Shown in pieces: positions 21,030 to 30,713 of a stretch of DNA of 64,000 nt; the stretch's first letter is position 1, and every line of letters begins with the position of its first letter. Under the pieces are notes generated by a model. The model ran no database searches, was not told the origin of the DNA, and worked only from the letters and a program-made list of their open reading frames with translations. Origin of the DNA: Burkholderiales bacterium (GTDB lineage: Bacteria > Pseudomonadota > Gammaproteobacteria > Burkholderiales > Burkholderiaceae_C); NCBI GenBank assembly GCA_016000195.1, contig JAECRO010000003.1, forward strand, positions 1 to 64,000. Reading direction: 5' to 3'. The translations under genes and the position numbers were made by a program.

Positions 21030-21223
21030 GGTGAATATTGCCTGTTTTGGTTGCGGTGAAAGGAAGGCTGAAGTGTATAGAAATAGAAAAAGTCACGCAA
21101 TATCAGGAGCTTGCGTGACTTTCTTAAATAAGTACCGGATGTCTGGCTGCAAGCCTTGGCCCACCAGCAAAATGGGATGCCAAGCCTTTGAATATGAACG
21201 GTATTGTTCAATTATCCAGGGTA

Positions 21224-22762
21224 TTACCCCTGCGCGGCAACCCGGTCAGCTTTACTTTGCAGTTTATTCAGCGCACTCAGGTAGGCCTTGGCCGAGGCGA
21301 CCACAATATCGGGATCAGACCCTACGCCATTGACCACACGTCCGCTGTTTTGCAGGCGCACCGTCACTTCGCCCTGGCTTTCAGTCGAGCCGCTGATGGC
21401 ATTGACTGAATAAAGCACCATTTCCGCACCACTCTTGACGTGGGTCTCAATCGCCTTGAGCGACGCATCCACCGGGCCATTGCCGTCTGACTCGCCTTTA
21501 ACCTCTGTGCCCGCCACCGTGAAAATCACGCATGCCTGGGGACGCTCTCCGGTTTCGCTGTGCTGCGACAGGGAGACAAAGCCATATTGCTCGTTGCTAT
21601 GGGTGACGCTCTCATCGCTGACCAGAGCAAGAATGTCCTCGTCGAAAATGTCGCTTTTGCGGTCCGCAAGGTCTTTGAACTTGATGAAGGCGTTGTTGAT
21701 GTCGGTTTCACTTTCCATCGCCACGCCCAGCTCCTGCAGGCGCTGCTTGAAGGCATTGCGGCCGCTCAGCTTGCCGAGCACAATTTTATTGGCCGACCAG
21801 CCCACATCTTCGGCCCGCATGATCTCGTAGGTATCACGCGCCTTCAGGACGCCGTCCTGGTGAATGCCCGAGGCATGGGCAAAGGCGTTGGCGCCCACCA
21901 CGGCCTTGTTGGGCTGCACCACAAAACCTGTCGTCTGGCTCACCAGGCGACTCGCGGCCAGTATCTGCCGGGTGTCGATGCCCATGTCGAGTCCGAAATA
22001 ATCCTTGCGCGTTTTCACGGCCATGACCACCTCCTCCAGCGAGCAATTGCCTGCGCGTTCACCCAGGCCGTTGATGGTGCATTCCACCTGCCGGGCACCG
22101 CCGATCTTCACGCCAGCGAGCGAATTGGCAACCGCCATGCCCAGGTCGTTATGGCAATGAACCGACCAGACCGCCTTGTCGCTGTTGGGAATGCGCTCGC
22201 GCAGGTTTTTGATGAAGTTGCCGTAGAGCTCGGGAATCGCATAACCCACGGTGTCGGGAACATTGATGGTGGTGGCGCCTTCATTAATGACCGCCTCGAT
22301 GACACGGCACAAAAAATCCGGGTCGGAGCGATAACCGTCTTCGGGGCTGAATTCGATATCAGACATCAGGTTGCGCGCGAAGCGCACTGAAAGCCTGGCC
22401 TGCTCAAATACCTGGTCGGGCGTCATGCGGAGTTTTTTCTCCATGTGCAGCGCACTGGTGGCCAGAAAGAGGTGCAAACGCCCCGAGTTGGCCGGCTTCA
22501 ATGCTTCTGCGGCACGCGAAATATCGCGGTCGTTGGCGCGCGCCAGCGAACAGATGGTGGACTCCTTGATGATCTCGGCAATGGCCTTGACACATTCAAA
22601 ATCGCCGTTCGAGCTGGCTGCAAAACCGGCCTCAATAACATCGACCCTCAGACGCTCCAGCTGGCGGGCAATGCGAAGTTTTTCGTCGCGGGTCATGGAC
22701 GCACCAGGTGACTGCTCGCCATCGCGCAAGGTGGTGTCGAAAATAATGAGTTTGTCGGTCAT
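21224..22762 (-). CDS. leuA: 2-isopropylmalate synthase
   Basis: 512 aa, normal length for the LeuA1 type. N-terminal catalytic TIM barrel with [32 protein letters not shown] and [18 protein letters not shown], then linker domains and the C-terminal regulatory LeuA_dimer domain (from about residue 390; [29 protein letters not shown]) that binds leucine for feedback inhibition. Condenses 2-oxoisovalerate with acetyl-CoA, the first step to leucine. Last gene of ilvB-ilvN-ilvC-pssA-leuA. An attenuator with leader peptide lies 130 nt upstream. Confidence 0.97.
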   Translation of the reverse strand: MTDKLIIFDTTLRDGEQSPGASMTRDEKLRIARQLERLRVDVIEAGFAASSNGDFECVKAIAEIIKESTICSLARANDRDISRAAEALKPANSGRLHLFLATSALHMEKKLRMTPDQVFEQARLSVRFARNLMSDIEFSPEDGYRSDPDFLCRVIEAVINEGATTINVPDTVGYAIPELYGNFIKNLRERIPNSDKAVWSVHCHNDLGMAVANSLAGVKIGGARQVECTINGLGERAGNCSLEEVVMAVKTRKDYFGLDMGIDTRQILAASRLVSQTTGFVVQPNKAVVGANAFAHASGIHQDGVLKARDTYEIMRAEDVGWSANKIVLGKLSGRNAFKQRLQELGVAMESETDINNAFIKFKDLADRKSDIFDEDILALVSDESVTHSNEQYGFVSLSQHSETGERPQACVIFTVAGTEVKGESDGNGPVDASLKAIETHVKSGAEMVLYSVNAISGSTESQGEVTVRLQNSGRVVNGVGSDPDIVVASAKAYLSALNKLQSKADRVAAQG

Positions 22763-22892
22763 GGGAAATTTCTCGGTTTTGAAGAGGTTGGCTCAGCGCT
22801 GCAAAAGCGCAGCAGAGGAAAGACGAATATCAGGACGCAGGCTCAGGCAAATTTCAATTTCATATAGTTTTCCAAAAATAAAAACCGGCAAC

Positions 22893-22970
22893 CAAAAAAA
22901 ACGGCCCGTTGCTGGTGCAAACGGGCCGTTGAATGAGGTGTACGCGTGCGCTACCGTCTCGGCCCGTTGG
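22893..22970 (-). promoter_or_regulatory. Leucine attenuator upstream of leuA
   Basis: On the minus strand three segments occur in order: A CCAACGGGCCG (22960-22970, inside the leader peptide), B AACGGCCCGTT (22920-22930) and C AACGGGCCGTT (22900-22910), followed by eight Ts. B and C form an 11-bp terminator hairpin with U-run. A and C share AACGGGCCG, so A can pair with B over 9 bp as antiterminator. A ribosome stalled at the Leu codons would leave A free; one reaching the stop would mask A and allow termination. Confidence 0.8.
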
Positions 22971-23004
22971 CAGATAGCAGTAGCGCTAGCGATATTTTTT
23001 TCAT
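22951..23004 (-). CDS. leuL: leuA leader peptide
   Basis: 17-aa ORF MKKISLALLLSANGPRR with four Leu codons within five (CTA GCG CTA CTG CTA), three of them CTA, a rare Leu codon in GC-rich genomes. It begins 20 nt after the pssA stop and ends 20 nt before the terminator hairpin. The codons AAC GGG CCG form the antiterminator segment. Composition, position and the alternative pairing all fit a classical leucine leader peptide. No strong Shine-Dalgarno is visible. Too short for most annotation tools. Confidence 0.78.
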   Translation of the reverse strand: MKKISLALLLSANGPRR

Positions 23005-23023
23005 CGAATCAATGTACCACAAT

Positions 23024-23836
23024 TTATTTGTGCAACCCACGCTCATCCGGCTCATCGGTAGAGGTCGAAATAACGCTGGTCTGCTGGCCCTTGGCCTTGC
23101 GCCAGCCATACAGCACATAGCCCGAAAGTCCATAAACCACAAACAGGCCAAAGATAACGGTAGGCGGATCGATATTGATGACAGCAATGCCGAGTGCAAT
23201 CAATACGATGACAACAAACGGAACACTGCGCTTCATCTGGACATCCTTGAAGCTGTAAAAAGGCACGTTGGTAACCATCGTCAGCCCGGCATATAGCATC
23301 AGGCCAAAAGTCATCCAGCGCACTTCCAGCCCCTCAAAGCCCAGGTCGTTCATCAACCAGATAAAGCCAGCCACCAAAGCAGCTGCGGCAGGCGAAGGCA
23401 AACCCTGGAAAAAGCGCTTGTCAACCACGGCGGTATTGACATTGAAACGCGCCAGACGCAATGCAGCGCAAGCACAATAGACAAACGCGCCAATCCAGCC
23501 CCAGCGGCCCAGGCTGGTCAAAGCCCAGACATAGGCAATCAAGGCAGGCGCTGCGCCAAACGACACCATGTCGGACAGTGAATCCATCTGCTCGCCAAAA
23601 GCGCTCTGGGTATTGGTCAGGCGGGCAACCCGGCCATCCAGGCTGTCGAGCACCATGGCGCAAAAAACGCCGATTGCCGCTTGGTCAAACCGTCCATTCA
23701 TGGCCATCACGATGGCATAAAACCCGCCAAACAAAGCGGCCAGCGTGAACAGGTTAGGCAAGATGTAAATGCCTTTGCGCCGCTTGCGCGGCACGCGCTC
23801 TGCGCCTGTTGCCAGATTATCCTCGCCATCATGCAT
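23024..23836 (-). CDS. pssA: CDP-diacylglycerol-serine O-phosphatidyltransferase
   Basis: 270 aa. CDP-alcohol phosphotransferase signature DGRVARLTN...FGEQMDSLSDMVSFG (DG..AR...G...D...D), preceded by the hydrophobic IYILPNLFTLAALFGGFYAIVMA and followed by several membrane segments (about six to eight in all). Makes phosphatidylserine from CDP-diacylglycerol and serine, the precursor of phosphatidylethanolamine. It lies between ilvC and leuA; the decarboxylase gene psd, often beside it in relatives, is absent here. The GAGGAG ribosome binding site lies in a 56-nt element abutting the ATG. Confidence 0.94.
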   Translation of the reverse strand: MHDGEDNLATGAERVPRKRRKGIYILPNLFTLAALFGGFYAIVMAMNGRFDQAAIGVFCAMVLDSLDGRVARLTNTQSAFGEQMDSLSDMVSFGAAPALIAYVWALTSLGRWGWIGAFVYCACAALRLARFNVNTAVVDKRFFQGLPSPAAAALVAGFIWLMNDLGFEGLEVRWMTFGLMLYAGLTMVTNVPFYSFKDVQMKRSVPFVVIVLIALGIAVINIDPPTVIFGLFVVYGLSGYVLYGWRKAKGQQTSVISTSTDEPDERGLHK

Positions 23837-23892
23837 AAAATATACTCCTCACGCACGACTGGTGCGCGCCAATAGCTATCAAATTAATAGCA
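23837..23892 (+). repeat. 56-nt dispersed element abutting the pssA start
   Basis: Ends with palindrome GCTATCAAATTAATAGC (23876-23892), with GGTGCGCGCCAATAGCTATC at the expected internal offset. Its left end touches the pssA start codon (23836). On the pssA strand it contributes the GAGGAG placed 8 nt before ATG. Confidence 0.65.
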
Positions 23893-24010
23893 TATAAAAG
23901 AACTGCCTCCCTGCGCCAAACCACCTGATGACACCACAAGCGCTGGCATGGCAGGTTGGCCGTACTCGGCAATTGCGCATCGGGAAGCGCCGATTCTGCC
24001 AGCACCATTG

Positions 24011-24044
24011 AAAAAGCCGCGCAAGAACTTTGCGCGGCTTTTTT
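24011..24044 (-). terminator. ilvC terminator
   Basis: Stem GCCGCGCAA/TTGCGCGGC with A-run on one side and T-run on the other, 30 nt after the ilvC stop; works in either orientation. Implies pssA has its own promoter in 23837-24010. Confidence 0.85.
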
Positions 24045-24074
24045 GCAGGACAAGGTCCGTGACGATCAGGACGA

Positions 24075-25100
<1,026 letters not shown>

Positions 25101-25163
25101 CTAAATAAATCAGCAATAAAAATAAAAAAACCTGCCCAATCCGCTAGCCGGATTGAGGCAATC

Positions 25164-25655
25164 TCAAACCCTCAGAATCCGCTCGCCCCGGCCAATGCCG
25201 CTTGAACCGGTTCGCACCGTCTCTAAAATGGCGCTGCGGTCAATGGCTTCCAGAAATGCATCGTTCTTGGTCTGGTCGCCCGTCAGTTCAATCGTGTAAC
25301 TTTTCTCGGTCACATCGATAATTCGACCGCGAAATATATCAGCCATGCGCTTCATCTCTTCGCGCTCCTTGCCGACCGCGCGCACCTTGACCATCATGAG
25401 CTCGCGCTCGGTGTAGGAGCCTTCGGTCAGGTCCACCACCTTGACCACCTCGATCAGGCGGTTCAGGTGCTTGGTGATCTGCTCGATCACGTCGTCCGAG
25501 CCCGAGGTCTGGATCGTCATGCGCGACAGCGTCGGGTCTTCGGTCGGCGCGACGGTCAGGCTCTCGATGTTGTAGCCGCGGGCCGAAAACAGGCCGACGA
25601 CGCGGGAAAGAGCGCCCGGCTCGTTCTCCAGCAAAACTGCAATGATGTGTTTCAT
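25164..25655 (-). CDS. ilvN: Acetolactate synthase small subunit
   Basis: 163 aa, starting at the ATG with GAGGAA 9 nt upstream; the ORF-track start adds 13 residues. N-terminal ACT domain MKHIIAVLLENEPGALSRVVGLFSARGYNIESL binds valine for feedback inhibition; the C-terminal half (RELMMVKVRAVGKEREEMKRMADIFRGRIIDV...) activates the catalytic subunit. Could equally be called ilvH. About 150 nt after ilvB. Confidence 0.96.
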   Translation of the reverse strand: MKHIIAVLLENEPGALSRVVGLFSARGYNIESLTVAPTEDPTLSRMTIQTSGSDDVIEQITKHLNRLIEVVKVVDLTEGSYTERELMMVKVRAVGKEREEMKRMADIFRGRIIDVTEKSYTIELTGDQTKNDAFLEAIDRSAILETVRTGSSGIGRGERILRV

Positions 25656-25801
25656 ATAGATAGATTCCTCTTTTCGCTGCCCTCCCCTGCGCACGGTAAC
25701 GCGCAGGCTCGGCAGTCAATAGATTCGTCAGTTGACGGGGTGTTTCAATCCGCGCCCAAGCACAGCTTGAGCGAACTTGGAAAAGTAAAAAAGCAGCGCG
25801 C

Positions 25802-27580
25802 TCAGAGGTCTTCTGACCCCAGCAGCATCTCCGTGATGCCCTTGCCGGCCTTCACCATCGGAAACACGTTCTCCGTCGGGTCGGTGCGGAAATCCATGAA
25901 CACCGTGCGGTCCTTGAGCTTGCGCGCTTCGCGCAGCGCCGGCTCCACATCCTGCGGCTTTTCGATCAGCATGCCGACGTGGCCATAAGCCTCGGCGAGC
26001 TTCACGAAATTGGGCAGCGCATCCATGTAGCTGCTGCTGTAGCGGCCGGCATATTCGATTTCCTGCCACTGGCGCACCATGCCGAGGTAGCGGTTGTTGA
26101 GCGAGACGATCTTGATCGGCGTGTTGTACTGCAGGCAGGTTGAAAGCTCCTGGATGCACATCTGCACCGAGCCTTCGCCCGTAATGCAGAACACTTCCGA
26201 GTCCGGCTTGGCCAGCTTGATGCCCATGGCATAGGGAATTCCGACGCCCATGGTGCCCAGACCGCCTGAATTGATCCAGCGGCGCGGCTCGTCGAACTTG
26301 TAGTACTGCGCGGCCCACATCTGGTGCTGGCCCACGTCGGACGTGATGTAGGTGTCGGCGTCCTTGGTCATGTTCCACAGTGTCTCGACCACATACTGCG
26401 GCTTGATCACGTCGCCGCTGCCCAGGCTGTACTTCATGCAGTCCCGCTTGCGCCATTCGTCAATCGTGCTCCACCAGCCGCCCAGCGCATCGGCGTCCGG
26501 CTTCAGGGCCGACTCGCGGATCATCGCGATCAATTCGGTCAGCACATCCTTGACATCGCCGACGATGGGAATATCAACCTTGACCCGCTTGGAAATGCTT
26601 GACGGGTCGATATCGATGTGAATGATCTTGCGTTCGTTCTGGGCGAAGTGCTTGGGATTGCCGATCACGCGGTCATCGAAACGCGCGCCGACGGCCAGCA
26701 GCACATCGCAATTCTGCATGGTATTGTTGGCTTCCAGCGTGCCATGCATGCCCAGCATGCCGAGGAACTTCCTGTCGCTGGCCGGATAGGCGCCCAGGCC
26801 CATCAGCGTGCTGGTGCAGGGGTAGCCCAGCATGTCCACCAGTGTGCGCAACTCCTGCGAGGCGTTGCTGAGCAGCACGCCGCCGCCGGTGTAAATATAG
26901 GGCCGCTTGGCCGTCATCAGCAGATGCAGGGCTTTGCGGATCTGGCCGGCATGGCCTTTGCGGACCGGGTTGTAGGAGCGCATTTCAATGCTCTTGGGAT
27001 AGCCGGTATACAGAGTCTTGTTGAACGAGACGTCCTTGGGCACATCGACCACCACAGGACCGGGCCGGCCGGTACGGGCGATATGGAAAGCCTTTTTCAT
27101 CGTCTCGGCCATGTCCCGCACGTCCTTGACCAGGAAGTTGTGCTTGACGATGGGGCGCGTGATGCCGACGGTATCGCATTCCTGGAAGGCATCAAGGCCA
27201 ATGGCGGCCGTCGGCACCTGGCCGCTGATGATGACCATGGGAATGCTGTCCATGTAAGCCGTGGCGATCCCTGTCACGGCATTGGTCAGGCCAGGGCCGG
27301 AAGTGACCAGCGCAACGCCGACATCGCCGGTGGCGCGGGCGTAGCCATCGGCTGCATGCACGGCAGCCTGTTCATGGCGCACCAGAACATGCTGGATCGA
27401 GTCCTGCTTGTAAAAAGCGTCGTAAATATGCAGCACCGCGCCGCCTGGATAGCCCCAGATGTACTTGACACCTTCAGCCTGAAGCGCCTTGACGAGGATT
27501 TCAGCGCCCCGAAGATCCTGAGGGCTGGTTTGGGCAGATGCTGCCGTTGCGGAAGCGATTTCCGCCTTTGTGATTTCCAT
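25802..27580 (-). CDS. ilvB: Acetolactate synthase large subunit
   Basis: 592 aa, thiamine-diphosphate enzyme. N-terminal GYPGGAVLHIYDAF and HEQAAVHAADGYARATG (catalytic Glu), ALVTSGPGLTNAVTGIATAYMDSIPMV, FAD-domain middle, and the C-terminal ThDP motif GEGSVQMCIQELSTCLQYNTPIKIVSLNN. Makes acetolactate or acetohydroxybutyrate, the first common step to valine, isoleucine and leucine. First gene of the ilvB-ilvN-ilvC-pssA-leuA cluster; could be named ilvI. No leader peptide was convincingly seen upstream. Confidence 0.97.
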   Translation of the reverse strand: MEITKAEIASATAASAQTSPQDLRGAEILVKALQAEGVKYIWGYPGGAVLHIYDAFYKQDSIQHVLVRHEQAAVHAADGYARATGDVGVALVTSGPGLTNAVTGIATAYMDSIPMVIISGQVPTAAIGLDAFQECDTVGITRPIVKHNFLVKDVRDMAETMKKAFHIARTGRPGPVVVDVPKDVSFNKTLYTGYPKSIEMRSYNPVRKGHAGQIRKALHLLMTAKRPYIYTGGGVLLSNASQELRTLVDMLGYPCTSTLMGLGAYPASDRKFLGMLGMHGTLEANNTMQNCDVLLAVGARFDDRVIGNPKHFAQNERKIIHIDIDPSSISKRVKVDIPIVGDVKDVLTELIAMIRESALKPDADALGGWWSTIDEWRKRDCMKYSLGSGDVIKPQYVVETLWNMTKDADTYITSDVGQHQMWAAQYYKFDEPRRWINSGGLGTMGVGIPYAMGIKLAKPDSEVFCITGEGSVQMCIQELSTCLQYNTPIKIVSLNNRYLGMVRQWQEIEYAGRYSSSYMDALPNFVKLAEAYGHVGMLIEKPQDVEPALREARKLKDRTVFMDFRTDPTENVFPMVKAGKGITEMLLGSEDL

Positions 27581-27911
27581 GATGAACCTTTGTGAATTTC
27601 TCTGACGAAATACCTAGGGTGCCTCTTGGCCCGCTCTTGTGAAGCTGCGTCGAGACTTGAGGCCAAAACCATAAGCAGAAACATAATCCGCCGAGCCATG
27701 ACCCGTTTGCCTTTTGATTTGCAGGCAGCATTATGACACCGCAGGGTACTTGCTGACCGCGAAGAGCCTGCCAATCCCTGAAAACAGCAGACATCAGGCA
27801 CTCGGCAACGTAATGCGATAATTTTCAGGCGGAACATTGGCTTGAAGGCCGTGCAACGAGATATTCAGACCTGAGCACAATAAAACCGCTGGACAACCCG
27901 GAATCACACCG
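27581..27911. other. Divergent intergenic region ilvB / sigma factor
   Basis: 331 nt that should carry the promoters for ilvB (minus) and the sigma factor gene (plus). I see no terminator-like hairpin, no copy of the 56-nt element and no convincing small gene. A minus ORF containing MARRIMFLLMVLASSLDA overlaps the ilvB start but lacks attenuator structure. Confidence 0.5.
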
Positions 27912-28478
27912 TTGGCAACTGAACAAGAACTTTCCGACTTCCTGAAAAGCGTTGAAAAACGGGCCTTCAAACGCAGCATTTATCACGTCCGGGACGAAGA
28001 AGCCGCGCTTGATATCGTCCAGGACAGCATGATGAAACTGGCGCAGCACTACGGCGACAAGCCGGCTGCGGAGCTACCCATGCTGTTCCAGCGGATTTTG
28101 TCGAACACCACACTAGACTGGTTCCGGCGCCGCAAGACCCGCAACGCCCTTTTTTCCAACATGAGCGAGTTCGCTTCGTCTGGAGAAGATGGTGATTTTG
28201 ATCTTCTGGAAACTCTGGAGAGTCTGACCAACTCTGAAGGTACGGAAAGCGCCCAGGACGCCACCGAACGGGCGCAAATATTGCATGAGATCGAACTTGA
28301 GATAAAGGAGCTTCCAGATCGTCAACGGGAAGCGTTTCTGATGCGTTATTGGGAGGAAATGGATGTGGCTGAAACGGCCGCCGCCATGGGTTGCTCGGAA
28401 GGCAGCGTCAAAACACACTGTTCCCGTGCAGTTCACGCCCTCAGTAAAGCGCTGAGCGCCAAAGGGATAAAACCATGA
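27912..28478 (+). CDS. ECF-type RNA polymerase sigma factor
   Basis: 188 aa. Sigma region 2 around residues 10-75 (EEAALDIVQDSMMKLAQHY, LPMLFQRILSNTTLDWFRRRK) and region 4 around 130-180 (ELPDRQREAFLMRYWEEMDVAETAAAMGCSEGSVKTHCSRAVHALS). An acidic insert lies between them. The start appears to be a TTG at 27912, because the next ATG would remove region 2. The stop overlaps the DUF3619 gene by 4 bp and that one overlaps DUF3106, a tight three-gene operon in which the downstream membrane protein could be the anti-sigma factor. Confidence 0.9.
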   Translation: MATEQELSDFLKSVEKRAFKRSIYHVRDEEAALDIVQDSMMKLAQHYGDKPAAELPMLFQRILSNTTLDWFRRRKTRNALFSNMSEFASSGEDGDFDLLETLESLTNSEGTESAQDATERAQILHEIELEIKELPDRQREAFLMRYWEEMDVAETAAAMGCSEGSVKTHCSRAVHALSKALSAKGIKP

Positions 28479-28921
28479 AGAATCCACCGCAAAAAAGAGC
28501 CGATATTCTGCAAGACCGCTTCGGTCTGAAAACCGCATCCTACCTGTCTGCGGGTACGACAGAACTGCCACACGACATCTCCGAGCGCTTGCGGGCTGCG
28601 CGCGCGCAAGCCGTTGCCCGGCGCAAGATTGCAAAGACCCAAACTGCTGGCAGCGTGGTCAACACGGGCAGTAGCGCAGCGCTTAACTGGGGTTCCGATG
28701 AAGGCTTGAGCTGGTGGGGCTGGATTGGTTCGGTACTGCCGCTGATTGCCCTGGTGGTGGGCCTGCTGGCCATCAACTCCTTTCAAAACGACAACCGCAT
28801 GCAGGAACTTGCCGAAGTGGACTCTGCGCTGCTGACCGATGAGTTGCCTCCGGCTGCATTTGCAGATCCCGGTTTTGTCCAGTTCCTGAAAACCACACGT
28901 CAAACGGCAACCGTCCAATGA
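28475..28921 (+). CDS. DUF3619 family single-span membrane protein
   Basis: 148 aa. Cytoplasmic N-terminal half with ADILQDRFGLKTASYLSAGTTELPHDISERLRAARAQAVARR, one transmembrane segment near 88-108 (WWGWIGSVLPLIALVVGLLAIN), short periplasmic C-terminus ending KTTRQTATVQ. Matches the DUF3619 group of Burkholderiales, always next to a sigma factor and a DUF3106 gene in the layouts I know. ATGA overlaps on both sides. The N-in single-span topology beside an ECF sigma gene suggests an anti-sigma factor; this is inference. Confidence 0.85.
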   Translation: MKNPPQKRADILQDRFGLKTASYLSAGTTELPHDISERLRAARAQAVARRKIAKTQTAGSVVNTGSSAALNWGSDEGLSWWGWIGSVLPLIALVVGLLAINSFQNDNRMQELAEVDSALLTDELPPAAFADPGFVQFLKTTRQTATVQ

Positions 28922-29649
28922 CCCTACAGGCAGAATCACCTCCGGCTGCGCGGCACCTCGGCTTGACGCCCCAGACACGGGACAGATTGACTTCCAGCGT
29001 ACTGTCCCTGGGACTGGTGCTGGCCAGCCTTCTGGCCTGGTCTCCGGCCGGTTTTGCACAGGCCCGGAAACCACCGGCGCTTTCTGCCAGCGCAGCGGTT
29101 CCGGGCAAGCCTGTGGCAGCGTCAGGCCCGGACTGGTCTCAACTGACGCCTTCGCAGCAGCAAGCCCTTGCACCGCTGGCGCCGAGCTGGAACACCGGCA
29201 TGAGTGACGCGCAAAAGCTCAAGTGGCTGGAAATCTCCAAAAATTACAGCAAACTCTCGCCCAAGGGTCAGGCCACGCTGAACAGCCGCATGAACGAATG
29301 GGTGGCCCTCAGCCCGCAACAGCGCGCGCAGGCACGACTGAACTTTGGCAAAACCAAAGAGCTGTCCAGGCAATTGACACCCGAAGAAAAAAAGGCCAAG
29401 TGGGAGGCCTACCAGGCCCTGAGCCCCGAGGAAAAACAGAAGCTTGCCGCCAAAGCCAGCCCCAGGCCGAGCGGTGCGGCCACGGCGGTCAAACCCGTGG
29501 CACCGCAAAAGCTGGCCACCATTCCCGCATCGGCTGCCAGCAAGCCGGCGGTCAGGCCTGCGCCTAAAATCATGCCGTTGTCCCCTGCGGCAATGCCCGC
29601 GCCCTCAACACCGCCTGCGGCCGGAACCGGCGCAGTGCCTCAGCGATAG
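28918..29649 (+). CDS. DUF3106 family exported protein
   Basis: 243 aa. Hydrophobic segment near 24-42 (SSVLSLGLVLASLLAWSPAGFAQA) looks like a signal peptide with an unusually long N-region. The mature part contains short repeats of the type WSQLTPSQQQALAPLAPSW, YSKLSPKGQATLNSRM, WVALSPQQRAQARLNF, QLTPEEKKAKWEAY and LSPEEKQKLA, which define DUF3106, then a Pro/Ala-rich tail. Periplasmic partner or sensor for the sigma/DUF3619 pair is a guess from the overlapping operon. Confidence 0.82.
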   Translation: MTLQAESPPAARHLGLTPQTRDRLTSSVLSLGLVLASLLAWSPAGFAQARKPPALSASAAVPGKPVAASGPDWSQLTPSQQQALAPLAPSWNTGMSDAQKLKWLEISKNYSKLSPKGQATLNSRMNEWVALSPQQRAQARLNFGKTKELSRQLTPEEKKAKWEAYQALSPEEKQKLAAKASPRPSGAATAVKPVAPQKLATIPASAASKPAVRPAPKIMPLSPAAMPAPSTPPAAGTGAVPQR

Positions 29650-29680
29650 AACCGGCGCTGCATTGCGCCTGGTTTTTTGC

Positions 29681-29736
29681 CAAATTATTGCTGCAGCCCG
29701 CTGCGGGCCTACACCATAAGCTATTCAATTGATAGT
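29681..29736 (+). repeat. 56-nt dispersed element at the RDD gene start
   Basis: Begins CCAAATTATTG (one base earlier) and ends with the palindrome-like GCTATTCAATTGATAGT (29720-29736). The middle is more diverged (GCAGCCCGCTGCGGGC inner hairpin). If translation of the RDD gene starts at TTG 29729, the start codon lies in the element. Confidence 0.5.
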
Positions 29737-30271
29737 AAACGATATTCAAATACCATCCATCCCGAGGCGCATGGCCTGCTGGATGTACGAAGGCATGCTG
29801 ATGTTTGGCGTGGTCTTCATTGCCGGCTACCTGTTCAGCACCCTGAGCCAGACGCGCAATGCGCTGGACAACCGCCATGCCCTGCAGGCTTTTGTATTTG
29901 TCGTTTTTGGCATTTACTTTGTCTGGTTCTGGGCCAAAGGGCAGACGCTGGCGATGAAAACCTGGCACATTCGCGTCGTTGACGTGCAGGGCGCCCCGAT
30001 TACCCAGCAGCGTGCCCTGCTGCGCTATGCGCTCAGCTGGATGTGGTTTTTACCGCCGCTCGGCGTGAGCTGGCTGATGGACCTGCCCGCCCTCAAAGGT
30101 GCCGTGCTGACGCTGGGCTGGATTGCCGTCTGGGCCATTCTGGCGCGCTTTCATCCGCAGCGGCAGTTCTGGCACGACGCCTGGGCGGGCACCCGCCTGA
30201 TTACCTGGATCACTCCGGCCAAAACAAAACGCCCGGCACCTGACAAAACCCTGGTGTCCGGGCCATCCTGA
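29729..30271 (+). CDS. RDD family membrane protein
   Basis: 180 aa from a TTG at 29729, or 166 aa from the ATG at 29771 (MACWMYEGML), which has GAGG only 3 nt ahead; the PSIPRR preceding it resembles the conserved N-terminus of RDD proteins, so the upstream start is kept. Three or four transmembrane segments (MLMFGVVFIAGYLFSTL, LQAFVFVVFGIYFVWFW, LMDLPALKGAVLTLGWIAVWAILA) and the RDD-type QTLAMKTWHIRVVD and FWHDAWAGTRLI. Function unknown, possibly transport of ligands or ions. Confidence 0.85.
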   Translation: MIVNDIQIPSIPRRMACWMYEGMLMFGVVFIAGYLFSTLSQTRNALDNRHALQAFVFVVFGIYFVWFWAKGQTLAMKTWHIRVVDVQGAPITQQRALLRYALSWMWFLPPLGVSWLMDLPALKGAVLTLGWIAVWAILARFHPQRQFWHDAWAGTRLITWITPAKTKRPAPDKTLVSGPS

Positions 30272-30308
30272 AAGCCAGCGGTCACAAGGCTGCGAGACAA
30301 TCCGCCTC

Positions 30309-30713
30309 ATGCCTGAACAAGTTCCGTTTTCCGTAGCCGCCAATCCCCAAAAAAATCGCCGTGGCGTGAGCCGCGTCTGGCATGCCGCCGGCTATTCCCT
30401 GGCCGGCCTGCGCGCGGGCTGGAAGGAAACGGCTTTTCGGCAGGAGGCGCTGGCTTCGGTGGTGCTGCTTCCGGCGGCCTTCTGGCTGGGCGGCAGCTGG
30501 ACTGAAATCGCCTTGCTGGCTGGCGTCGTCATGCTGGTGCTGATTGTCGAGCTGCTCAACACCGGCATCGAGGCGGCCATCGACCGCATCGGGCCTGAAT
30601 GGCATGATCTTTCAAAACGCGCCAAGGACATGGGCAGCGCGGCGGTGCTGCTCAGCCTGCTGCTCTGCGCGGGAACCTGGACACTGGCGCTGGCTCACCG
30701 GTTTGGCGCATGA
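30309..30713 (+). CDS. dgkA: Diacylglycerol kinase (DgkA type)
   Basis: 134 aa, three transmembrane helices. Conserved GWKETAFRQEALASV and the catalytic ELLNTGIEAAIDRIGPEWHDLSKRAKDMGSAAVLLSLL identify the prokaryotic integral-membrane kinase, which recycles diacylglycerol to phosphatidate. Stop overlaps the next gene's ATG (ATGA). Confidence 0.95.
   Translation: MPEQVPFSVAANPQKNRRGVSRVWHAAGYSLAGLRAGWKETAFRQEALASVVLLPAAFWLGGSWTEIALLAGVVMLVLIVELLNTGIEAAIDRIGPEWHDLSKRAKDMGSAAVLLSLLLCAGTWTLALAHRFGA

Noticed and set aside
27286-27837. Small ORF MARRIMFLLMVLASSLDA... before ilvB as a possible leader peptide
   Set aside because: It runs on out of frame into ilvB, has no cluster of branched-chain codons like leuL and no terminator/antiterminator pair.
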